From JANRKF01 sp033763575 (GTDB lineage Bacteria; Pseudomonadota; Alphaproteobacteria; Rickettsiales; SXRF01), in NCBI GenBank assembly GCA_033763575.1, contig JANRKF010000030.1:1-50461 (forward strand): 50,461 bases of DNA, given 5' to 3'. This document shows positions 22,762-31,813 of the stretch, one piece after another; positions within the stretch are counted from its first letter, which is position 1, and each line of letters opens with the position of its first letter. The notes beneath the pieces were generated by a model. That model saw only the letters and a program-made list of their open reading frames with translations, had not been told where the DNA came from and made no database searches. A program made the translations under genes and the position numbers.

Positions 22762-23406
22762 TCACCCCACATTCCCGTTATAGAAATAGGTGCCAAGGCC
22801 GATGGTGAAGATGAAGCAGCCGTAGAGGCTGTGTTCGACCCAGACCAGCGCCAGCGAGCGGTGGCGCAGATAGGTGTCGGAGAATAGCACGCCGCCGATG
22901 GTGCATAAAAATACCGCCACCCAGTTTTCAAAAATGATATGCGCCCAGCCGAACACCAGCCCGGCGACAATGAAAATCGTGGTGCGGCTGGAAAAAAGCG
23001 CGGCGTAGCGGCTGTGAAATAAACTGCGATAGAGAATCTCCTGCGGCAGCACGGAGAGTAATGGATAGAGCAGCAATATCAGCAGCCACAGCCGCGTGCG
23101 CTCCAGCGGCAGGGAGAGCGCACGGTCCGGCAGCAGTACGAATAACATGCCGACCAGCACGATTGCGCAGGGGGCGAAACGACGTAATACCCTGCTGATG
23201 CCTTTGGCCACCTCCGGCCAGTTCCATTCGGATTTTAACGAAAACTTTCCGTTGCGGCAGAGCCGCCACAGCCCGTAAAACGCGAACACCCACAGCACGG
23301 TGAAGCGCACGCTGCGCTCCTGTTCCAGCAATAATAGGAGGGGAAGTCCCCCGAAGATGAGGAAGAATTCTGCAAAGAGCAGGTAATATTGTTGTTGTTT
23401 TGACAT
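22762..23406 (-). CDS. CPBP-family intramembrane protein with altered first motif
   Basis: A 214-residue polytopic membrane protein with about six hydrophobic segments. It carries the CPBP (type II CAAX prenyl endopeptidase-like) motifs: QEILYR in place of EExxxR at about 122-127, FGWAH, and a late VEHSLYG. The first catalytic Glu of motif 1 is Gln, so peptidase activity may be altered or lost. Members act in prenylated protein processing, bacteriocin immunity or unknown roles. Divergent from aroC with 53 bp between. Confidence 0.8.
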   Translation of the reverse strand: MSKQQQYYLLFAEFFLIFGGLPLLLLLEQERSVRFTVLWVFAFYGLWRLCRNGKFSLKSEWNWPEVAKGISRVLRRFAPCAIVLVGMLFVLLPDRALSLPLERTRLWLLILLLYPLLSVLPQEILYRSLFHSRYAALFSSRTTIFIVAGLVFGWAHIIFENWVAVFLCTIGGVLFSDTYLRHRSLALVWVEHSLYGCFIFTIGLGTYFYNGNVG

Positions 23407-23459
23407 CGGATTATGCGCAAACTATAGCTCATCATAGCATTCCTTGAGGACATTGTCAC

Positions 23460-24530
23460 ATGAGTTTCAATTCGTTCGGCCATATTTTCCGCGTTACCAC
23501 ATGGGGTGAGAGCCACGGCGAGGCGATCGGCTGCGTGGTCGACGGCGTGCCGCCGCTGATTCCGCTCTCCGAGGACGACATCCAGCCATGGCTCGACAAG
23601 CGCCGCCCGGCGCAGAATAAATTCACCACCCAGCGCAAAGAATCCGACACCGTAAAAATTCTCTCCGGCGTCTTCGAGGGCAAAACCACCGGCGCGCCGA
23701 TTTCGCTTGTCATCTGGAACGAAGACCAAAAATCCAAAGACTATGCCGACATCAAGGACAAGTTCCGCCCCGGCCACGCCGATTACACCTATTTCGCCAA
23801 ATACGGCATTCGCGATTATCGCGGCGGCGGCAGGTCGAGCGCCCGCGAAACCGCCATGCGCGTGGCGGCAGGCGCCATCGCCCGCAAGATCATCGGCAGC
23901 ATGACCATCACCGGCTATATGGTGGCGATGGGCGATAAAACCATCGATCGTGCGCGTTTCGATATGGATGAAATCGCCAACAATCCCTTCTGGTGCCCCG
24001 ATGCGAAAATGGCGGCGGAATGGGCGGAGAAACTCGATGCCATCCGCAAATCCGGCTCGTCCATCGGCGCGGTGATCGAGGTGGTGGCGGAAGGCGTGCC
24101 CGCCGGTCTCGGTGCGCCGATTTACAAAAAACTCGATGCCGATTTGGCGGCTGCCATGATGAGCATCAACGCGGTCAAAGGCGTGGAAATCGGCGATGGA
24201 TTCGCCGCCGCCGCGCTTTCCGGCGAGAAAAATGCCGACTGCATGCGCAAAGACGGCGACAAAATAAAATTTCTCTCCAACCATGCGGGCGGGATATTGG
24301 GCGGCATTTCCTCCGGCCAGCCGGTGGTCGTGCGTTTTGCGGTGAAGCCCACCAGCTCGATTCTCACCGAGGTGGAAACGGTCGATATCCACGGCAACAA
24401 CACCACCATCCAGACCAAGGGGCGGCATGACCCGTGTGTCGGCATTCGCGCCGTGCCGGTGGGCGAGGCGATGATGGCGTGCGTGCTGGCCGATCACCTG
24501 CTGTTGGCGCGGGCCAACAACAAAGCCTAA
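23460..24530 (+). CDS. aroC: Chorismate synthase
   Basis: Converts EPSP to chorismate with reduced FMN, the last step of the shikimate pathway. The 356-residue protein starts MSFNSFGHIFRVTTWGESHG, has RPGHADYTYFAKYG and the basic signature DYRGGGRSSARETAMRVAAG, and ends normally. GAGG lies 10 nt before the ATG. The last 4 bases overlap the end of the converging lytic transglycosylase gene. Confidence 0.96.
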   Translation: MSFNSFGHIFRVTTWGESHGEAIGCVVDGVPPLIPLSEDDIQPWLDKRRPAQNKFTTQRKESDTVKILSGVFEGKTTGAPISLVIWNEDQKSKDYADIKDKFRPGHADYTYFAKYGIRDYRGGGRSSARETAMRVAAGAIARKIIGSMTITGYMVAMGDKTIDRARFDMDEIANNPFWCPDAKMAAEWAEKLDAIRKSGSSIGAVIEVVAEGVPAGLGAPIYKKLDADLAAAMMSINAVKGVEIGDGFAAAALSGEKNADCMRKDGDKIKFLSNHAGGILGGISSGQPVVVRFAVKPTSSILTEVETVDIHGNNTTIQTKGRHDPCVGIRAVPVGEAMMACVLADHLLLARANNKA

Positions 24531-25486
24531 TCGGCGCGGATTTCTTCGGATAGCATATCGACCGCCGTGGCGAAATAGCGCGAGCGGTTCCATTTCAGGA
24601 TCACCTTGTAATTATCGTAGACGATATAGGGCACGGCGTCGGCATCGCGCCCGACCATGATTACCGAAGCAGGCAGCGCATTATTCACCAGCGGGCTGCC
24701 GTCGTTATAGGTCACGCCGAGATCGCGCCACTGCCGGGTGGTTTTGGTGGTTTTGATATCGGTGAGCGCCATATCGAAATTGGCAGGAAGCTGCACCGGC
24801 ATGGAAATTTCTCCATCCAGTTTCCAGCCTTCCGATTCCAGGTAATGGGCGATGGAGGCAAACACATCGTCCGTCGTATTCCAGATGTCGCGCTTGCCGT
24901 CGTCATTATAATCCACCGCATATTTCAAAAAGCTCGAAGGCATGAACTGGCACTGGCCCATCGCGCCCGCCCATGAGCCGCTCATTTCCTCCACGGTGAT
25001 ATGGTCGCCATCGAGGATTTTCAGCGCGTTGATCAGCTCGTCATGGAAGAAATCCCGGCGGCGGCCTTCATAGGCAAGGGTGGCCAGCACATCGACCACC
25101 GGGTAGTTGCCGGTATTTTCGCCGTAGCTGGTTTCGATGCCCCACAGCGCCACGATGATCTCGCGGTCGACGCCATATTTCTTTTCAATCGCCTTCAATA
25201 TGTCTTCGTTTTCTTCGGCCAGCCGCTTGCCTTCCTCGATGCGCTTGCCGTTCAGCACCACTTCCAGATATTCCGGCAGGGTTTTACTGCCCTCCGGCTG
25301 CTTGCGGTCGAGCTTGATCACATCGTCCATCGGCGCGGTGGTGGTGAATACGGTGTCCAGCGTCTGCTGCTTGATACCCTGCGAAAGTGCGTCTTTCTTA
25401 AATTGAGCAAGCCAGTGGTCGAAGCTTTCCTGCTTGGCCAGCGCGGGCGTGGCGATAAAAACCAGCAAAACACATAGAAATCGCAT
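24527..25486 (-). CDS. Lytic murein transglycosylase (MltB/SLT_2 type)
   Basis: Periplasmic enzyme cleaving peptidoglycan glycan strands. The 319 residues start with a signal peptide (MRFLCVLLVFIATPALA) and have no lipobox Cys, so it is soluble periplasmic. Catalytic Glu118 lies in LWGIETSYGENTG; GAMGQCQFMPSSFLKYAVDY and the W...F..V..Y blocks follow. There is no C-terminal peptidoglycan-binding domain. Divergent from the glycerol-1-phosphate dehydrogenase-like gene with about 22 bp between the starts. Confidence 0.92.
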   Translation of the reverse strand: MRFLCVLLVFIATPALAKQESFDHWLAQFKKDALSQGIKQQTLDTVFTTTAPMDDVIKLDRKQPEGSKTLPEYLEVVLNGKRIEEGKRLAEENEDILKAIEKKYGVDREIIVALWGIETSYGENTGNYPVVDVLATLAYEGRRRDFFHDELINALKILDGDHITVEEMSGSWAGAMGQCQFMPSSFLKYAVDYNDDGKRDIWNTTDDVFASIAHYLESEGWKLDGEISMPVQLPANFDMALTDIKTTKTTRQWRDLGVTYNDGSPLVNNALPASVIMVGRDADAVPYIVYDNYKVILKWNRSRYFATAVDMLSEEIRAD

Positions 25487-25508
25487 GGGGAACCTTTATA
25501 ACAGAGCA

Positions 25509-26633
25509 ATGTTTGAACGCTCCATACAAGACATACTCGCCGCCCGATTGCAACCACTGCCTGCATTGGTGATGGCCGGAAGCCTGCGCAAGGATATTGA
25601 CGAGCTGGTGGCGCTCCACCACCCGGCGGGCAGCCTCGCGGTGATTGACGATGTGGATACCGGCACCGCCTATGGCGACTTGGTATTCCGCGCACTCAAA
25701 GGCCGTTACGAAGCCACGCACATCACCCTGCGGCGCGGCGTGCGGGCGGATGAGGAGGCGCTCGCCGAGATCGAAACAAAGTCCAAACGCGCTGATTTGC
25801 TGGTGGCAGTGGGCAGCGGCACCATCAATGATTTGGTGAAGTTCGCGGCGCATCGTGCGACAAAACCTTATATTATTTTTCCCACCGCCGCGTCGATGAA
25901 CGGTTATGTCTCCGCCAACGCCTCGATTCTCATGGGCGGCCACAAACAATCGCACGAAGCCAGCCTGCCGCTTGCGGTGCTGGTCGATGCGCAGATGCTG
26001 GTGGCGGCGCCCGCCCGCCTGTCGCAGGCTGGGCTGGGGGATAGCCTTGCCCGACCGACCGCGCAGGCAGACTGGCTGCTGTCGCATCACCTGACCGGCG
26101 AAGCCTATGACGATGCGCCCTACCAGCTCACCCAGCCCTATGAGGCGCAGGTGTTTGGGCAGGCTGAGGGCGTCCGGCGCGGCGATGCGGAGGCCATCGA
26201 GGCGCTGTTCACCTTATTACTGCTCTCCGGTTTTGGTATGACGATAGCGGGCAGCAGCAGGCCTGCAAGCGGCGCCGAGCACATGATCGCGCATATGCTT
26301 TCCGACGGCTCGCGGCTGCATGGCGAGGAAATCGCGGTGACAGCCGTGGAGATGGCGGCGCGGCAGGCAAAATGCATGACTCAGAAAAACATTTTCATCT
26401 TACCGGCGGAAGACGGTTCGCGGCGCGAACAGCCCACCATTGCCGCATGGGAAAAGGCGAAAGAAGCCATGCAGGCTATTCACATTCCGCCGCAGGAGCT
26501 GGAGCTGATTCGCAAAAAAGCGGGGCTGCCGGAAAGCTATGAAGCATTGGGCTGGAGCGCGGAAGAGGTCGCCGGGGCATTGGCGGGCGCACGTTTCACA
26601 AGAGATCGGTTTACTTGCCTGGATGTGGAATAA
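25509..26633 (+). CDS. sn-glycerol-1-phosphate dehydrogenase-like (AraM/EgsA type)
   Basis: The family reduces dihydroxyacetone phosphate to sn-glycerol-1-phosphate with NAD(P)H and a bound metal. The 374 residues show the nucleotide-binding AVGSGTINDLVKFAA, the PTAASMNGYVSANASI loop, GLGDSLARPTAQADWLLSH and the metal-site region SGAEHMIAHML plus LHGEEIAVTAVEMA. ATG 25509 is preferred because longer frames run into the divergent lytic transglycosylase. The last 23 bp overlap the converging prepilin peptidase-like gene. Assignment within the iron-alcohol dehydrogenase superfamily is by these motifs; the exact substrate is unproven. Confidence 0.82.
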   Translation: MFERSIQDILAARLQPLPALVMAGSLRKDIDELVALHHPAGSLAVIDDVDTGTAYGDLVFRALKGRYEATHITLRRGVRADEEALAEIETKSKRADLLVAVGSGTINDLVKFAAHRATKPYIIFPTAASMNGYVSANASILMGGHKQSHEASLPLAVLVDAQMLVAAPARLSQAGLGDSLARPTAQADWLLSHHLTGEAYDDAPYQLTQPYEAQVFGQAEGVRRGDAEAIEALFTLLLLSGFGMTIAGSSRPASGAEHMIAHMLSDGSRLHGEEIAVTAVEMAARQAKCMTQKNIFILPAEDGSRREQPTIAAWEKAKEAMQAIHIPPQELELIRKKAGLPESYEALGWSAEEVAGALAGARFTRDRFTCLDVE

Positions 26634-27399
26634 GCGCCAGCAGCGAAAGTTTCGGATAGAGCACCGGCAGGATAACCGCAAAACCAAACGGCACGCTAAG
26701 CGCCAGCGGCTTATGGCGGAGCACGGCCAGCAGGAAGAAGAGGGCGGTAAAACCCAGCATCAGCACGGCAAATAGCAGGAGCTGCGCCTGCCCGACACAG
26801 ATTGCGCCAACCGCGATCATCTGCGCCTGCGGTGGCAGCATATAAACATGCCCGACTTTTTGAATGGCTTTCCGCCACAGGAAAGCACCGGCCAGAAGCC
26901 CGGTGAGACCCGACTGCACGAAGCCGTAAATCGAGCCGTCGGCGAGCGTGCGGTAAATCATTCCACAGACGACGAGGCATAATAATATTTTGCCCATGAT
27001 GATGCGGTCGTTCGCTTCAATGGCCGCGAGCGTAATCAAAAATACGCCGATAAAAGCAATCAGCATGAAATATTCGCCGTAACCATGCTGGAAAAAAGCG
27101 AGCACGAACAGGAGGCCGACCAGCAGCTCGGTCCATGTGTGCGACACCGGGTAGGGCTGCTTGCAGTAGCGGCAGCGGTGACGCAGCCACAGCGCTGAAA
27201 ACACCGGGAACAAATCCGCCGTTTGCAAAAGCGTGCCGCAATTGCCGCAATAGGGCGTTTTATCGAGAATCAACCTGCCGCGTGGCAGGCGGTGCACCAG
27301 GCTGCACGCATAATTACCCACGGCGAATCCACAGGCCAGCGACCAGATGATGCCGCAGAGCACATAGCCGATTTTCATGTCCCAGATGGCGTCGAACAT
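26611..27399 (-). CDS. Prepilin peptidase-like protein (A24) with degenerate catalytic site
   Basis: A polytopic membrane protein of 262 residues. The N-terminal region carries the cytoplasmic zinc-type four-Cys motif of prepilin peptidases (YCGNCGTLLQ ... CRYCKQPYPVSHTWTELL) and the N-methyltransferase-like start RLPRG. The peptidase half lacks both usual aspartates: where D-x-x-x-x-x-IPD is expected there is AIEANDRIIMGKI, and where GxGD is expected there is VGHVYMLPPQAQM. It is therefore probably not an active A24 peptidase. ATG 27399 is chosen because it directly follows the stop of the EAL gene (TGATATG). Confidence 0.72.
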   Translation of the reverse strand: MFDAIWDMKIGYVLCGIIWSLACGFAVGNYACSLVHRLPRGRLILDKTPYCGNCGTLLQTADLFPVFSALWLRHRCRYCKQPYPVSHTWTELLVGLLFVLAFFQHGYGEYFMLIAFIGVFLITLAAIEANDRIIMGKILLCLVVCGMIYRTLADGSIYGFVQSGLTGLLAGAFLWRKAIQKVGHVYMLPPQAQMIAVGAICVGQAQLLLFAVLMLGFTALFFLLAVLRHKPLALSVPFGFAVILPVLYPKLSLLALIPHPGK

Positions 27400-27400
27400 A

Positions 27401-28666
27401 TCAATTATCAGCATTGTGCGTCGGGTTAAGCACCGAATCGACATAGCGCCCCTGAAACAGCGCGATGCCGATCGACTGCCCGAAATCGATTGCCTGTTTT
27501 TTATCGCAGCGGCAGAGGATAACGCGGCTGGGACCGTTGGCGCTCACCGCCTTGATGAGGTCCTGGCGCTGCAATCCCGATTCCATGACCACCGCATTCC
27601 ACTGCACCTTGATGAGGTCGACACCGAGCTTGTCGCGCTGGATATGGTTCAGGCTGTCGGTCGTCACCCCGTCGAGGCACACGCGATAGCCGAGCGCCTG
27701 CATTTCCCGGCGGGCGATATTAAAACCGGCCATATCGACAAACGCATCGACCAGCGGCACTTCCAGCACAATACCTTTTTTGATCGCCGGGCTGAGCGAC
27801 CGGTCAAATTCCTGAAACCGATCCGAGAGCAAGGTTTCGGTATTCATATTGATACTCACCGGCTGCGTGAGGTAGCGGTCACGCTCGTTTTTCAGGAAGT
27901 CGAGCATGCGCATATCGAGCAGTTGCGTCAGGTAGCGGAACAGCCAGCGATTGCTGAAAAAATCGATATCGGCTTTGAGCACGGTGCTCAAATGCGACAT
28001 ATGCATATACAGCTCATCGAACATTTTACGCACCGGCAGCCCGGTTTGTATGGCGCAGATCGACTGGTTGCGAATGATATTGCCGATGCCCAGATGCTGC
28101 AATTCGCGTTCAAGGTTGGCCAGTCGCGTCACCGTCAAATTTTCACGGGCGGAGATGGAAGTCACCGAAGCAGTTTCGGTTTCCATTTTGGAATCCATTT
28201 TTTCGGCGATGGCGGCAGCGATTTTCTCGGCGCGGGCGGAGGTTGGGCGGCGCATGGTCATCGCCATCCGGCGCGTCGACAGCTCCATGAAATCCTGCCA
28301 GTCCTCCTGCAAATCATAGTCGGTATAAAAGGCCGGGTTTTCCTGCCCGTCATCGGTATAGGCCAGCGGGTCGTCCATATAAAGATAGCGCAGCTGGAAC
28401 ACGAGTTTATTCTGCAGGGTTTTTTCCAGCCCGTAACAGACCAGGATGATGCTTGAATCCTGCAACACGAAAATACCGCCGTCGAAATTTTTGAGCAGGT
28501 CGTTGATGAGGTTCACCGCGATCTTGATCTGGTATTCGCTTTTGAACTGGTCCATCAGGTCCGACAGGTGGAAATGCACGGCCTTCCAGCCTTTCGGGTC
28601 CGTCACCGAATTCAGGGCTTCGACCAGTTTCGCTTCCGCATTACGCTGAAAAAGTTGCATCACCAT
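27401..28666 (-). CDS. Degenerate EAL-domain protein
   Basis: A 421-residue cytoplasmic protein. The C-terminal half (about 195-415) follows the EAL phosphodiesterase pattern: TGLPVRKMFDELYMHM, PVSINMNTETL, IVLEVPLVDAF, VCLDGVTTDSL, VDLIKVQWNAV and ALFQGRYVD. Key residues are altered. DDFG is replaced by DGVT, the Asp after the conserved Lys is Gln, and the late Glu is missing. It should not hydrolyse c-di-GMP, but might sense it or act as a scaffold. The N-terminal domain is unrecognised. ATG 28666 follows the asmA stop by 5 nt. A longer frame from 28759 lies inside asmA. Confidence 0.75.
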   Translation of the reverse strand: MVMQLFQRNAEAKLVEALNSVTDPKGWKAVHFHLSDLMDQFKSEYQIKIAVNLINDLLKNFDGGIFVLQDSSIILVCYGLEKTLQNKLVFQLRYLYMDDPLAYTDDGQENPAFYTDYDLQEDWQDFMELSTRRMAMTMRRPTSARAEKIAAAIAEKMDSKMETETASVTSISARENLTVTRLANLERELQHLGIGNIIRNQSICAIQTGLPVRKMFDELYMHMSHLSTVLKADIDFFSNRWLFRYLTQLLDMRMLDFLKNERDRYLTQPVSINMNTETLLSDRFQEFDRSLSPAIKKGIVLEVPLVDAFVDMAGFNIARREMQALGYRVCLDGVTTDSLNHIQRDKLGVDLIKVQWNAVVMESGLQRQDLIKAVSANGPSRVILCRCDKKQAIDFGQSIGIALFQGRYVDSVLNPTHNADN

Positions 28667-28671
28667 GGCAT

Positions 28672-31600
28672 TCAATTTCCTGTTATACGTTTCGAGACAA
28701 ACGCTTCCAGCGCCTGCGTATCGGTTTGCAACGATGGATCGCCCACAGGGCCGCTCCACCGCACCGTCATCGTCGGCACATTTTCCGTGGAGAGATCCGG
28801 AAATTTAAACGTGCCCGACAAATTGATATCCCATGGAAGCAACCTGAAGTCGCCGCCGACAGTACCAACAACCCGGCCCGTTTTCAAGGCGATACCGGGG
28901 ATGATAATGCTGCCCTTCTGGATATTGATGGCGCCGTCGGCGCTGTAATCGCCGCTGCCTCCGACCACCGCCAGATTGACGTTGTTAAACACGTCGGCGG
29001 CGGTGCGCGAAACCGATACGGCATTCGAAACACCGGCCATATCGAAGCCGCGGATATTCACGCCGCGACCGGCAACCAGCAATTTACCGGTGGCCTGCGA
29101 GATCCACGATAATATGTTGATGCCGGAGGTATCGATGGTGCCGCTGATGCTCGCCCGGCCATGGATGCTGTCGATACGCAGCAGGGTGCCGAGCATCTGC
29201 CCGATATCGACGCTGGCGATGATGAAGCCCAGCGAAATACCGGGCACGCGCCCGCCGAAGAGCGTGCCGTTGATGCTGAAGCTGCCTCCCCAATGCGCGA
29301 AAGTGAGCGTCTGGAACGTAAGCAGGTTGCGTTCCAGTTTGGCCAGCATTTTGAAATTCTGGAACAGCAGGTTCTTATGTTGCAGCTTGCCGATGGAAAT
29401 ATCGAACGTGCCACCGATGCCTTCGAGGAATTCAAGCTCGATCGGCATGCCGGCAAGGCGTTTGATGTCATCATTCGCAATCATATCCATATTCGCCGGG
29501 GGAGCGGCAGATAAGCCTTCGGGCGCCGTGCTCGCAGGCATGACAATGGAGTTCTCCTGTGCCAGCGCCTCGCGGATGAATACGCTTCGCAGCAGGTTCC
29601 ATGCGCCTTTATCCTCAATCAGCGGCGTCAACTCCACCGGCGTCGATGTTTCATCGTCGGCAGGGACAGGAGGAATTTCAGGAACGGGCGGCACGAGGGC
29701 ACCCGCCGGATTTTCCGGCGGCGACTGGGGCGGAAGGGCGGTTTCAGGAGCTGGTGCAGGCGGCGCACCCGGCTGCATCTGGGCCGCTTCCTCGGCGATT
29801 TTCTGCCGCAGCTCTTCTTCCGGCGTGGTTGCGGCGGGCATGGCCAGCTCGGGAATTATCTCTTGGGACGGCGCCGCTTCTTTGGGCTCCGGCACGATAG
29901 GCTCCGGCGGCGAAGGGGTGAGAGCAAAATAATTGGTATTAATCTCTGAGGTATTGAGCACTACATTCAACGCCGGGCGATCCTTCGATACATCAAGCTT
30001 CAGGCTGGCCTCGGTGGTGTCGGCATCATACACGAAGCGGGCGTTATAGATGCCTATTTCACCACTCTGGGCAAACAGGCGGAAGCTGGCGTTCTTGCCT
30101 TTGCGTTCAAGGAAGGTGAAGCCCTGCACGTCCACTTTGAAATCAATGGTGCCGGTGAGTTTTTTCAGCCAGTCGAAATCGATATTGCGGTTGACCTGCA
30201 GCATATCGCTGCTTTTGTCGCTGCTGGTATTTTCAAGCGTGTTGCTGCGCCAGCTATCGCGGAAATAATCGAAGTTGATATCGCGCAGGCCCACATCGGC
30301 CTCAACGCGTGGTTTTTTGTCGTAATACACCACGAGGCCACCTTTTAGTGCCAGCTCGGAGAATTTAACATCCGCTTCCGAAAGCCGTAGCAGCTCTTTG
30401 GAAATGAAAAGATTTGAGCGTATGCGGTATGCCCCGAAGCCGCTCGATGGCAGGCTGCCCGCCGAATCGTCGAGTACCGTGAGCAACTCGCGCAGGCTCT
30501 TGCCTTCGGCTTCGCTGCTGCCTTCAAAACGCAGACCTTGCGTATCCGACATGGAAAGCACCCCAAACAAGGCCAGCGTGCTCTCTCCCGGCAGCAGGAA
30601 ACTCAGCTTGTTGACGGTGAGCACGCCATCGGACAGTGTGCCGTCAAAGCCTGCGCGGCTCCATGTTTTCTGGCCGTTCGTCACCTTGTCGGCGGTGATA
30701 TCCAGGCCCATATTCAGTGCAATATCGACCAGTGTTTTTGGTGCGCGGCGCTCTTCCTGCTGGTTGAGGGAATCAAGATAAACATTGGCCAACTGCCGAA
30801 CTCCGGGCAGGTCCAGCGTTGTGAAATGCAGCGACATCCTATACTGGCTTTGCGGGGATGTGACCCAGTCAAATTTGCCGGTGCCGACTGAATTAAGCGC
30901 ATCGAGCGAGATATTGGAAAGCTGGATCAACCCCTCTCTCTGCGCATAATCGGCGGTGAGTTTCAGTGGTGAGGCGTGCGGCTTCTCAGGCGGCGGTGCT
31001 TCTGCCAGATAGGATGAAATATCGGCGGCGCTCACTTCAATTTTCCCTACCACCACCGGATAATCCGAGGTGAAATCCATGCTGCCCTTCAGTGACATGG
31101 ACGCGCCATTGCCGGATAGCTGGAGCGTGATCGGAGTAGCCCCCACCAGACCGTTGCGCGTTGCTGAGAATTGCAGGTTCATATCCTGATACGTCACCAT
31201 GCCGTCGAGGCGGCTGTTTTCGCCTAGCTCACCCGCCATTGCCATATTAGTGATGCCGTAGGTCTCGCCGGTTTTGCCATCGGCCACCGTCACCCGGCCT
31301 GATGCGACCGAGACATAAAGCGGATGGTCCGGTTTAATCGCGAGCAGTGTTTTAATCAGGGGGCCGCCGAGGAATCCCCAATCGGCATCTCCCGCCGGGG
31401 ATTTTTCCGCGACCACGGAAACGCCGCTCATACGTAGGGCGTTAACACGCGGCGTGCCGGAAAGCATAGCGATAATATCGACACTAAGCTCCGCCGAATC
31501 GATGTTGATGCTCGGCGAGCGGGGAGTCTCCGGCTGAGTAATCTCCGCGCCCTGCAACAGCAGCGCCGGGCGCGGCAACACCTGTATCTGGCTTCCACCC

Positions 31601-31779
31601 TTGACGAGCAGGGTGCCGCCGCTCGTTTTTTGAATATGGGCGGCGAGCGCACTCACCAACGGCTTGCTGTCGACCAGCTGCGGCACCGCGACGGTTGCCG
31701 CCGCAAGCGCCACACCCAGCAGCAACAGCAGCTTGACAGGGAGCGAGGTGAGGGTGCGGGCGAATATACGAGTAATCAT
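28672..31779 (-). CDS. Large AsmA-family protein
   Basis: Inner-membrane-anchored periplasmic protein of the AsmA superfamily, implicated in outer-membrane lipid homeostasis. The 1035 residues begin with one membrane segment (VKLLLLLGVALAAATVAVP), then the AsmA N-terminal pattern (IQKTSGGTLLVKGGSQIQVL, PRPALLLQGAEI). A Pro/Ala/Glu-rich linker occupies about 620-715, and the C-terminal AsmA_2-like domain follows (FEFLEGIGG-like GGTFDISIG, GRASISGTIDTSGINI, KGSIIIPGIALKTG, GPVGDPSL). The proline-rich linker is unusual in length. Middle gene of SdhA-like - metW - asmA - EAL - prepilin peptidase-like. Confidence 0.88.
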   Translation of the reverse strand: MITRIFARTLTSLPVKLLLLLGVALAAATVAVPQLVDSKPLVSALAAHIQKTSGGTLLVKGGSQIQVLPRPALLLQGAEITQPETPRSPSINIDSAELSVDIIAMLSGTPRVNALRMSGVSVVAEKSPAGDADWGFLGGPLIKTLLAIKPDHPLYVSVASGRVTVADGKTGETYGITNMAMAGELGENSRLDGMVTYQDMNLQFSATRNGLVGATPITLQLSGNGASMSLKGSMDFTSDYPVVVGKIEVSAADISSYLAEAPPPEKPHASPLKLTADYAQREGLIQLSNISLDALNSVGTGKFDWVTSPQSQYRMSLHFTTLDLPGVRQLANVYLDSLNQQEERRAPKTLVDIALNMGLDITADKVTNGQKTWSRAGFDGTLSDGVLTVNKLSFLLPGESTLALFGVLSMSDTQGLRFEGSSEAEGKSLRELLTVLDDSAGSLPSSGFGAYRIRSNLFISKELLRLSEADVKFSELALKGGLVVYYDKKPRVEADVGLRDINFDYFRDSWRSNTLENTSSDKSSDMLQVNRNIDFDWLKKLTGTIDFKVDVQGFTFLERKGKNASFRLFAQSGEIGIYNARFVYDADTTEASLKLDVSKDRPALNVVLNTSEINTNYFALTPSPPEPIVPEPKEAAPSQEIIPELAMPAATTPEEELRQKIAEEAAQMQPGAPPAPAPETALPPQSPPENPAGALVPPVPEIPPVPADDETSTPVELTPLIEDKGAWNLLRSVFIREALAQENSIVMPASTAPEGLSAAPPANMDMIANDDIKRLAGMPIELEFLEGIGGTFDISIGKLQHKNLLFQNFKMLAKLERNLLTFQTLTFAHWGGSFSINGTLFGGRVPGISLGFIIASVDIGQMLGTLLRIDSIHGRASISGTIDTSGINILSWISQATGKLLVAGRGVNIRGFDMAGVSNAVSVSRTAADVFNNVNLAVVGGSGDYSADGAINIQKGSIIIPGIALKTGRVVGTVGGDFRLLPWDINLSGTFKFPDLSTENVPTMTVRWSGPVGDPSLQTDTQALEAFVSKRITGN

Positions 31780-31813
31780 GACGGCACAGCATAGCCGAGC
31801 TGAAATTATTTTT

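Noticed and set aside
23235..24593. Minus-strand 452-residue open frame covering aroC
   Set aside because: It is the antisense of chorismate synthase, His/Arg/Gly-rich with no domain signature.
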